Assembly (NCBI GenBank): GCA_036852015.1
Contig: JAANDG010000322.1
Location: forward strand, 62,001-126,000
Length of the DNA stretch: 64,000 nucleotides
Direction: 5' to 3'
From: Pelodera strongyloides
Taxonomy: Eukaryota; Nematoda; Chromadorea; Rhabditida; Rhabditidae
The translations under genes and the position numbers were made by a program. Below, one piece after another: positions 55,367-64,000 of this stretch; within the stretch, counting starts at the first letter, position 1; each line of letters starts with the position of its first letter. Under the pieces are notes generated by a model. The model saw only the letters and a list, made by a program, of their open reading frames with translations. It had not been told where the DNA came from and made no database searches.

Positions 55367-58300
55367 CGAAAATTACTGCGAATAAGAAGGCAAAGAGCAC
55401 AGCTACATTAATCATGATGAACACTGCATCATTCTGGGCCAAAACGAAACCACGTGGATTATCAAGAAGAGCTTTCGTATATTCGGGATAATCCTAAACA
55501 AAAACAAAACTGAAATTGTGAAACATCGAACCTCGTTAATGAATGAGAGCAATCCCACAATATTTTCCCGTTCGTAGCGTTTAATGTATGATCTCCTGTA
55601 TATTGTTGCATTTTGTTTGTTCGCTTTGTATGTCTTTGTGTATTTTATCGACAAACTGTGCGTGTACATTTTTGTGTGCGTAATATATTATATCAAATTT
55701 TTTTGTTATATTATGAGTATTTCTTTCTTATGCTATATATGGTATCGAACGCGAACGGGCGTAATGCGAACTTGGTTTCTGAGGGTTAATATTTACCTTA
55801 GCATAATAGGGAATTACTTCATCCACATTCGTCACTGATACGTAATAACCTAATAGTATTCCCATGTACGATGATAGGAGCGAATGAAAGCATACAACTA
55901 ACATCTTAAATTGCCTGAAAGAGTGATATTAGCCGGTATTCTCGGGTCACTCTGGGAGGGCACCTTGGCAGGCAGGTCTGAGTCTGGGAAAAAAAGTCCG
56001 CAAAAAAGATGAGTCTGCGTCTGGGAATTTTTTTTCTGAGTTTGCGAAAAAAGTCTGGGAAAACAAAAACCAAATGGGAAATGGTAACGGTCTACCAGTG
56101 GTAGGTGCACGTGAATAGGTGTTTGTGAGAGAAGGCAAACAAGAAAACGAAAATCGAAATCTGGACCGGGTATTGTATAATTGAAAAATATTGCATATAA
56201 TAGTAGTAGTAGTCGTAAAGTAAAATACAAAATGTGTTGAAAATCAAGTTTAATTAAAGGGTCGCAGTCACTTCAAATCTCCTTTTTAGTCTTTTTACGT
56301 CAATTACCCATAAATGTAAAAAGATACCTAGAAAAGTGTAGTTTGCGCGTAGCAACCGAGCGCCAATAGAACATGGCGTCAAAATGTCGCACCCCAAATA
56401 CAGTATACCGAGGGAAGCGTACGCTTTTTTCATACGCGTTGCAACGGGCTGCGCAATTTCTGCCGCACCTTTTCGAAATTCGCTTGGCCAGTTATCTAGG
56501 TTTTTTTGTGTATTGGTGACAATGTTTTGTGTTTATTTGTTTTTATGATTGTTTCTTATTGTTTGCATAGTAGTCTAGCGTATTCGTTTCATGTGAGGTA
56601 GGCAGCCGCGTGTTACGTGACTAATACCGGCGTTTTGTAAATGTTTAATAATAATTTTATTCCAGTTTCCTTCGGTCATTGTTAAAGTTACATTTTCCAT
56701 GTATTCGCATATTTATTCTCCTTCATACTCCTTCCTGTTGTTCTGCAGTATTTACATGCGTCTCTAATTCCTTTTTCGTGGTATCTTTTTATTACATTTG
56801 AATCGAGTTATTGAAGTTGTAAAAATACTTGTCGAAAAAGTAGTAAGCTAACGGTCTGGCTTTGTCTGTGAGAGAACAAGGAAAGCGTTTAAAATAGAGT
56901 GGAAACTCGTGTTGTATTAGACAAGTTCAGTGCAGTGAAGTCGCAGTTGTTAAACTGGGTGACGGAGTCAGTACTAGAGTTCCGTACAGTTCGGAAGTGA
57001 AAGAGAAAACCGTACAGTTCGGTGTATACCCAATGTTTCCGTACAGTTCGGAATTGGAAGAGAAATGAGAAGATCGTACAGTTCGATCAAGACTAAGTCA
57101 GTTGGTCAATCAGTTTGCTGTTGTAAGCTTCCGTACAGTTCGGAAGAGAGACAGTACTGAAGAGGAAATGAATCGTTTTGCGGTGGGTACCGTTCTATTT
57201 TTCTAATGGGCATTTACGTTCGGCTACTGCGCAGAGTCATATGAATATTAGTTATCGCAAAAGAAATGGACGGCATGCGGCAGGTCAGGGGTGTAGGACT
57301 GAAGCAGTATAGTCCAGAGTTCCAGAGTCCAGGTATTCGCAGTCAATAGGACACGTGGGGGACTGAAGGTGATTTTTGTTTTCTTTGAGGGAGTGCCAAG
57401 CACCGTATTTCGGTTTAAAGTGCGGGGACATTTCATCGTCCGTTCATAGTTCATGGAAGGTTTCAAGGGTGATACTACATGTGTGGTTAAGTAAAAACCG
57501 ATGTGAGCGGAGTACTTTAATTGGAAGGGTGTGTTCTTTATTATTTAATCGGAGTAATTGGAGGAATAGCTAGGCCGGAGAAGTCACCTTTATTTTCGGG
57601 CCTGGTATAGGACGAGGCCGTCTTTTATAGAGGTCAATTTAACTTTGGTGGTTCGCGTAACGCTTGCAATTTGTAACCAATAATTATGTGGCTGCTTTCT
57701 TTTCGGTTTTCACGGTTTGCGTCATTTGCGTGGCGGTGGTACTGGTGTACGGGACTTGGTAAATCCGTGCGTCAGTATTCGTGAGGGACTGGCATACACG
57801 AGCATACAGTTGGTTTTGGGAGATGCAAAAGATCAAGGACGGACAGGTATCGTAGAAGGGTAGAAGTAGTGGTGTTCATACTTGTATTTGTCAAGCGAAC
57901 TAGATCTCATTGCTGTGCGATGTATTCGTGGGAGTGAAACATTGGCCGGAATGCTGTATGTAAGATTGCACTTTCGAGGGCGCCATCGCCAGCCACCGAA
58001 TAGAACACGCCGAGATTTTTCTACTTAGTTCTACAGAAAATGCAGAGACGAATGACTTGCATTCGTAAGAGTAAGAGGTTACATTTATATCATCGTCGTT
58101 CAGCCGAAGCCGCGGAACCGGCAGTACGCAATTTGGTACAGATCACAAAGGGCGCTTGTGGAATATGATGTGATTTACGGGATCAGCCATTAGCTCAGTC
58201 CCTCAGCCGAATAGAGGAGAAAGATACATGTTACCCGTCCGAACTTTCGGAGCCTATTTGCTGTATATTTGTATATTATTACTCTAGTGCTTCTTTCTCC

Positions 58301-60064
58301 GACTTGGGGACTATAATTGTAGGTGTAAGCCATTGGCCAATTGCCAAAAACTGTGTGTGCCTGAGGAAATTGGTTTGCTCCATGCGATATATGCGGTCGT
58401 TACTTCCACTTATCACTTCAGACAAATACGCACCATTATTTTTCCACACACCATTATTTTTAATCATTATTTATGGCCTGTCGTATGTTAGGTTAGGATA
58501 CTTTATGTTAATCTACTAGGAAAGTAGGAAATTTCCATTTCACATTTTGGCATCATTTTATCATGCTTCGTCGCTTTCATAATTTTAACCGTATCCGTGG
58601 TCTGTGGTCATGGTGTCCTTTTCTATATATCATAATACTCGGGTTCGTAATTACAGTGGCGATTATGTCGTGCTTGCGACCAAGGCTATGTGTGCGGTAC
58701 TGTTCAAAAGGTTCAACAATGAAAAAAGATGGCCCGGCGATAATCGTGTCTCACTGGCAGGGCTTTGTGGAAGCGACACTATTTTGTGGTTGGTTAAATT
58801 TTTTTTTAACTTGTCTTACTTGATACTGTGCAAGGTGAAAGCAGACTTCAGACTCAAGACGCCAGCTTTTTAGTTTGTAGCGTGTGAACATTCAATCGCT
58901 TTTTCGAGACCATGATCCTTCTTTACCTTGCAACCAGCTAGGAAAGCAGGGTGGCCATAACAAGGCCATTGTGGTCAGGTCAAGCGTAGTTCGGGTTTCT
59001 ACACATTATTGTATAGCAAATATAACATGTCAAGATTCTACACGCAATGTGTGTAGCTGATTGACTAAGCGCGTTTTGGCGCAGGGCAAAAAAGTGCGGA
59101 CATTTTTGGCCAAAGACCACCTCCGGATTGGCCCAGACCACCTACCACCTCCGGTTTTTGGTCTGACCACCTCCGATTTGGGGGATCTATAGTAGCTTAT
59201 ATTTCGCATATTAAAACGCTCAAACTGCACAATAGAGCAATATAACTATGCCTAATTAGTAGCTTAAATACACTAATTCATAACTGTTCATTTACCCGTA
59301 TTACGTACATTTACGTATTAATATTAACTAATTTATTTTAGGTGAGTGGTGTGTTGTCTGGAGTGATGCTGTGGCGTGCTTTCCTTTTCCTAACGAATGT
59401 TTCACTTTCACAGCTTACGGGCTCACCCTGGCATTGTTTTCCTTAGATTGCTATGGCTCGCTTTTTATTTGCTTTTGAAAATAAAGTGTGATTTTCCTTC
59501 CCGGTGTTCGGAGTTTTTGGTTCGTTTTTGGTATTTGCATGGGCATGGACATGGACTTCACATGCGACTGACTACATACACAAACGACTGCTGATTATCA
59601 CGATTGAATTGGATTCCAACTTCAATAATATATGATTGTTGTATGTTTGCTGGTTCCTATTATTATATGATTGCTATGTTCCACCTCACTGCCGACACTG
59701 ATCATTTATCACGCGTGCATATTTCTTTAGCCTAGTGTAGGGTTACTCACTCGTAACTGTAATTCTGTAAGAGCGAAAATGGGAAAGAAAAGAATTTTCC
59801 TGTCTATATAGCTGATCAGATCATGTTAGTAATAGAAATGCTGGAAGTACATAGGCATGCAGATAGGAATGCGTAAGCGTACGAAAGTAAAATGGCGAAA
59901 AATTGCTATATAAACTTCTGACTATAAAACTAGAAGTATTCAATTTTAGCAGCTTTCACGCAGCCCTATTTATCTATTTACACGATAAGTCATTGCATAC
60001 TCACTAAGTAGATAACTTAAAACACCCACGACAATAGAGTAAAAGAATCCAACGTCTGCAAATC
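55367..60064 (-). CDS. Multi-pass membrane protein, internal exons (partial model)
   Basis: Four phase-consistent minus-strand exons. 60064-60005 reads FADVGFFYSIVVGVLSYLL, a membrane segment. 59764-59751 is a 14-nt microexon reading NYSY. 55914-55797 reads QFKMLVVCFHSLLSSYMGI, with a second membrane segment. 55493-55367 reads DYPEYTKALLDNP..., then NDAVFIMINVAVLFAFLFAV, a third. Acceptors are TTTTTTTAG, TTACAG, TTTCAG and TTTGTTTAG; donors are GTGAG, GTGAG, GTAAAT and GTAAGT. An 18-nt block at 60328-60311 (KYQRE) would fit upstream in phase. Both ends of the protein are unresolved; downstream, 55308-55200 holds an open frame TEEACRNKTAFHRQYWER that only fits with a different donor. I do not recognise the family; a nematode chemoreceptor is possible. 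The 3.8-kb intron holds the hairpin cluster at 56980. Confidence 0.55.
56254..56515 (+). repeat. Half of a palindromic element plus 184-bp direct repeat (copy 1)
   Basis: Begins TTAAAGGGTCGCAGTCACTTC like the MITEs, but no inverted right end follows. Bases 56332-56515 recur at 63489-63673 in the same orientation with a single extra T. The same MITE start occurs alone near 38296 (TTTAAAGGAACGCAGTCACTTC). Confidence 0.8.
56516..56978. other. Intronic, nothing assigned
   Basis: AT-rich sequence up to the hairpin cluster, with no gene recognised on either strand. Confidence 0.3.
56980..57146. ncRNA. Cluster of five hairpins with invariant TACAGTT loop
   Basis: Hairpins at 56980-56996 (TTCCG/CGGAA), 57009-57023 (ACCG/CGGT), 57037-57053 (TTCCG/CGGAA), 57072-57088 (GATCG/CGATC) and 57128-57146 (CTTCCG/CGGAAG). 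All share CG-TACAGTT-CG. In hairpin 4 the three outer base pairs differ from the others and all three changes are compensated, as is the changed pair in hairpin 2. This covariation points to selection on an RNA (or DNA) hairpin. No transcript or strand can be shown from sequence. It lies in the large intron of the minus-strand membrane-protein gene. Confidence 0.5.
57147..59114. other. Intronic, unassigned
   Basis: Open frames near 58560-58870 (plus strand, reading for example DYVVLATKAMCAVLFKRFNN) have no splice context or recognisable motif. No MITE ends seen, which is unusual for this window. Confidence 0.3.
59115..59175 (+). repeat. GACCACCTCCGG motif cluster 1
   Basis: Three copies of (G)ACCACCTCCG at 59115, 59144 and 59165, two of them followed by GATTTGG-like sequence. 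Two further copies lie at 61755 and 61787. Confidence 0.6.
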
Positions 60065-60409
60065 CTAAAAAAAACGTATTTCAAGTTGGGAAATTGCCAA
60101 AGTTGAGTGATGGTTAGAGAGCTTTAGTTAACCGGAGTGTGGTAGAGAATCGTGGGCTTTGCTATTCATTGTTAGACAGTATGTAATATGCGCGAGACAG
60201 CTGACGAAAAAATTATGAAGAGAGCATAGGAAAAGGAGATGCGCAGGTTTTTTCTCTGTCCGCACCTTATTTTCGATCCCAAAAGGGATAAACGAAATTT
60301 TCGAAACCACCTTCCCGTTGGTACTTAACTTAAATAAAATTACAATATATTTACATATTTAGAATCTCCAGAATGTCCTCTTTCAAATGGTATAGGTCAT
60401 ATAGCAAAT

Positions 60410-60690
60410 TGATTCCAAAATTGAGCAATGGGAAGGTTGTTTTGACAATTGGGCGTGGACCGGAAAGCGGACGGCGCGCAATTTTTTTTCAGGTTTTTTT
60501 TCTTACAAAATTAATAAGTTTTTTCGTAGTGGATATTTTCGTCTGAAATTTTCGTATGTTGTTCAAATAACTTTGACGTATACAAACAATACCTACTGAG
60601 CGATTTTAAGCAAAAAATGAATCAACGGGAAGGTTGTTTCGAGTGGACGGAATTCCGGACGGAATTTTTGGCAAAACTTGAAAAGGGGTG
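60410..60690 (+). repeat. Imperfect direct duplication around GGGAAGGTTGTTT
   Basis: Two stretches about 195 bp apart (near 60429 and 60629) share GGGAAGGTTGTTT followed by GTGGACnGGAA, GCGGACGG/CCGGACGG and an AATTTTT run. Confidence 0.5.
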
Positions 60691-63488
60691 TTTTAGTGCT
60701 TATTTTGTAGTAATAAGAGTTAGGAATGTAATATATTCGTATTCTGTATACGAAATAACATACAGATCAGTTTTCAATTGATTAAACAATATTTTTCAAG
60801 TATTATAACAATAGTAGTATTAGGCGGGTATTGGTGATATGGTAAGTGAATGTGTGAGTGAAGAGAGACACCACTATACTTCTGCTGCAGTTATGTTAAT
60901 TTTGCTTGGAGCCTTATAATTCCATATGTTACATACATTTCAGATCTATAGTCTTTTTTTCCAGCTATTACAAGTTTTCCCTTTAAGCTGCAGCGCGAGC
61001 CTTTCTAAACAGCCATAAAAGTACCGTATGCGGTCGTGGATCCTAGTCGTGACAATTAATGTAATATCAAATAACGGCGTTTAGGCAACTATAGTATGCG
61101 TACCGCTTTTGTCTAATAGGAGAAAACTCATAAACACACACAAAATCTCACCGGGATGTAACATAAAAACATTTATAAGTGTACTAAAACAAATAAATAG
61201 CAAATAAGACTACGTGTTTGTGAGTGGAGTGGTTGTAGAAGATCTGCAGGAGATGTCGTTCCACCTGTGTTTAGTAGTACTATAGTTTAAACTAATACAT
61301 TGGTTCCAATTCAATCGTGTTAATTGTGCTCGTGTAGAATTAGTCGTTCTTGTCCAGTCCTTTGCTTTGCTTAGATGCATTATGAAAGAAGCTCACACCA
61401 AAGGAAAGAACCAAGGGAAAAAAAATCACATTTATTCAATAGGCAAAAAAAGATGAAACAATGAAAGAGCATTCGTATCTTTCTTCGGTGAGTGAACTGA
61501 GTGAAAGGGAAAACTGTGCACCATCCCAAGGAAAGCATGTCACGGCAAATCACGCAAACAAACACACCTGAAAAAACAATTAATGGGTTTGATAGTAAAA
61601 TAAAACGTATTTGCAACATAAGGAAATACTTAAATAACGTAAAAATGAGCCGCCACCCTGCTAGGTTTAGCGAAAAATAGACCTCCCCTACAGTACTACA
61701 CACAAAAAAATGTTGGCCAATTTTATTAGGTGCCCGTGTTACCGTAACCCAGAAGACCACCTCCGAAAAGCCATTTTTACTTAAGAGACCACCTCCGGAT
61801 TTTGGTTTTGCGGTCCGGGGATTTTATGCCCTGTTTTGGCGGTGTAGGTTATGATATGAGGCATACTGCTAGGAAAAGCCTACAGTCATTCAGTCATAGT
61901 GCAAGTTGCGAAAACGTGGTGATGGATCCTAGCCTAAAACTATCCGCTTTTGGTCAAAGAACCAATGAACAACCAGTGTACAGTGTAGATCAGCATTTTG
62001 CACAGAACCAGAAGTTACTGAGTTATTAGTTCGAACACTTCGCATGTAGTACATAGGCATCTTGTTGAAACTCTATTGGTCCAGAAACGTATCGGAGTGG
62101 GAGTATCATAAGCTGGTCAAAAGGCAAGCGCAATCTTGGAAACAATCTCCATACGACCCTATTTTACCGACGTATCATGCTAGTTATGAACGTTAGCTGT
62201 TCGCTCGTTCGGGAGAACCGGCAGAATATTACTTACGTATGTGTATGTTATAAGAAAAAAGAAAGGGAACGCAACGTTTTAATCACACAAGTCTTTAGAG
62301 TGCAAGTGGCCGAACGAGTTCTATCGGCGCCGTGATTTTCTTTGACGGATAAGAAAAGGTTTCCATCAGTACGGAGCGGTGAAGGAATTCAAGGTAATTT
62401 ATGTTTGTTTTCCGCGTTTCCATTGTACCTAGTACCTAGCCAGGGTATAATTTCCTTCGTAAATGGAGATGCTTGGATATGGATTGGAGATGCTTGGAGT
62501 TAAATATGAATGAATATGAATTAACTAATCGTGGAAGGCGTGGAGGGGTGGCCAAATGTAGACGTAGCCTAAGACCACCCGAACTGCACCGGGCTAGATG
62601 TCTGAACACTTTTCAGTTCAGTTGCTTACACTTACTCAGGCTCAGGCGGCTTTAATACTTCGTGAGAAAGTAGACATTAGGGAATAGACACCAATTTCGA
62701 ATGAGTCCAGACCAGTACCAGAAACGTCTGAGTTGGGTACAATGTTCATACAATATTAATTTACCGGACACAGTAAGGTCATTTGGTCATTATTTTGGGG
62801 AACGCTCGTTCGGAACGAGAAAGCTTCGTTGAAAAGAAAACGTGCGTGGGTGCGCGCACTGCACAGTTCTGTAATGACTGACGTTTTTAGAATGAAAATG
62901 TGAAGAGTTCTATGAGCGGATAAGCTCCATCGAATGGACGCTTGGATCGTCCTAAGTGGCAAGGAAGCGTCGGGCCATTCAGAAATGTATCTGCGAAGGA
63001 ATTCAAGGTGCTTTTGAAACATACGTTTGGTCCGTATCAGTATTTTCCCAGTAACGGCAGTACAGTATTTTATACTAGTGTGGAACCAGAAGTTTGGTTG
63101 GCGGACGGGCTAATAACTCAATAGGCGTGACATATGGTATAGTCCAAAGTTCAAATGTTAGAGGGGGGTATTTTACGGGTATCACAAACATGTAAATATT
63201 GTATGTGTACCATGGCGACTGGGAAATATATACTAATTTTGAAAGTCGGTACATAAACTCCAAACGTTCCACGGAGGGGAGGCTCGACAATTGACGTTGC
63301 TTTTGAGTTTAGACTCGTTACCATATGCCAGCCAGACAGACGTATCGGGTTTTTCTCCCCTTCGGGGCTTTGTAGTCTAGCAATAAACCATTCCCATTTT
63401 CGGGTTATTTCATGTGTCACGTGGGTACACCAAAAGCGAGGGGCGTAGCGCAAACGTAATTTTTCGCGTAGAAGTTTACGCCGTAGCT
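60691..63488. other. No gene recognised
   Basis: A minus-strand frame at about 61570-61490 follows a TTTTTTCAG acceptor and reads VFVCVICRDMLSLGW, but has no fitting donor phase. A plus-strand frame at 62942-63124 (VSAKEFKVLLKHTFGPYQYF) is protein-like but unrecognised. The phrase GAAGGAATTCAAGGT recurs at 62384 and 62995. The second GACCACCTCCG cluster is at 61755-61800. Confidence 0.3.
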
Positions 63489-63673
63489 AAAAGTGTAGTT
63501 TGCGCGTAGCAACCGAGCGCCAATAGAACATGGCGTCAAAATGTCGCACCCCAAATACAGTATACCGAGGGAAGCGTACGCTTTTTTCATACGCGTTGCA
63601 ACGGGCTGCGCAATTTCTGCCGCACCTTTTCGAAATTCGCTTGGCCAGTTATCTAGGTTTTTTTTGTGTATTG
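63489..63673 (+). repeat. 184-bp direct repeat (copy 2)
   Basis: Identical to 56332-56515 except for one extra T in the final T run. Sequences on both sides are unrelated between the two copies. Confidence 0.9.
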
Positions 63674-63757
63674 TCCCACCCGCCCCTGTGCCCTTATGTG
63701 TGTTTTCCACCACTTAGGGCCACTTTGGTACTGTTCTGCTGCTATCATTTTCAGAAC

Positions 63758-63889
63758 ATGCCTCGTCACACTGGCGGATCCTACCAGACCAAGGAATCCA
63801 TCGCTCTACCTTATACTCGCAAGGGAACAGGGATTCAATGTTCAATACGGAGATTCGTCATCGATTATAAGCAAAGAATAAGCTCCTGA
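63758..63889 (+). CDS. Short ORF behind a trans-splice-like acceptor
   Basis: ATG 63758 lies three bases after TATCATTTTCAG. The frame reads MPRHTGGSYQTKESIALPY and continues to TGA at 63887-63889 (43 aa). The tight acceptor-AAC-ATG spacing is what a trans-spliced nematode mRNA start looks like. No donor is seen before the stop, so it would be a tiny protein, unless the exon uses a donor I missed. Not recognised. Confidence 0.35.
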   Translation: MPRHTGGSYQTKESIALPYTRKGTGIQCSIRRFVIDYKQRISS

Positions 63890-64000
63890 TTTTTACGTTC
63901 TTTTCTCGTCGGGCATTCATTTCCTACCATACGTTATCATCGTTCCTTAATCTGTAGCACATCGCTGTGTTTTAACTAAAAAGTACAACTTCTATATGTT

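Noticed and set aside
55367..55493. Resemblance of NDAVFIMINV...AVIFG to the first membrane segment of gp78/AMFR-type ubiquitin ligases
   Set aside because: The match is limited to one hydrophobic segment, and no following exon continues the family pattern or a RING domain.
61490..61570. Additional upstream exon of the membrane-protein gene (VFVCVICRDMLSLGW)
   Set aside because: The acceptor is good, but the only possible donor leaves the wrong phase for the next exon.
56332..63673. An LTR retrotransposon bounded by the 184-bp repeats
   Set aside because: No gag/pol frames, primer-binding site or polypurine tract were seen, and in-phase exons of a host-like gene lie between the repeats.

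Overview
This is a window from an animal genome, about 36% G+C, with small exons, T-rich splice acceptors (TTTTCAG, TTTTAG), large repeat-filled introns and a very high load of palindromic DNA elements. A nematode fits best: LINEs of CR1 and RTE type, many TTAA/TTTAAA-bounded palindromic elements, and T-rich 3' splice acceptors a few bases upstream of start codons, as trans-spliced leaders would need. The species cannot be named from the sequence, and another invertebrate is not excluded.

Host genes. All well-supported genes are on the minus strand. At 1-769 is the 5' end of a DHRS1-like short-chain dehydrogenase that runs off the left edge. At 22281-26053 is a complete nine-exon paralogue (326 aa). 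At 30224-42622 is a twenty-exon gene whose exon phases all match. It encodes an EFHD2/swiprosin-like protein of about 875 aa, in which a roughly 640-residue proline-rich region separates the family's N-terminal helix from the second helix and the two EF-hands. A separate first exon near 32.5 kb would give a compact form of about 179 aa. At 55367-60064 are internal exons of an unrecognised multi-pass membrane protein, including a 14-nt microexon. Weaker plus-strand candidates are cysteine-rich exons at 3653-3945, an exon-like block at 17235-17359, and a short ORF behind a trans-splice-like acceptor at 63758.

Repeats dominate. An apparently intact CR1-type LINE (ORF1 8273-9142, ORF2 5373-8252) sits between the two arms of an older palindromic element. 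A decayed RTE-type LINE lies at about 49690-52450. A 3.2-kb satellite of 35-bp units fills 12770-15960. About a dozen families of fold-back elements recur, most ending in TTTAAAG..., and several abut each other so that they share the TTAA. Many lie in introns.

The most unexpected signals are: (1) five small hairpins at 56980-57146 with one invariant 7-nt loop, TACAGTT, and stems that change with compensating substitutions; (2) a practically identical 184-bp direct repeat 7.16 kb apart (56332 and 63489); (3) a row of very short exon/intron-like units at 53175-53306; and (4) the expansion of the EFHD2-like protein.
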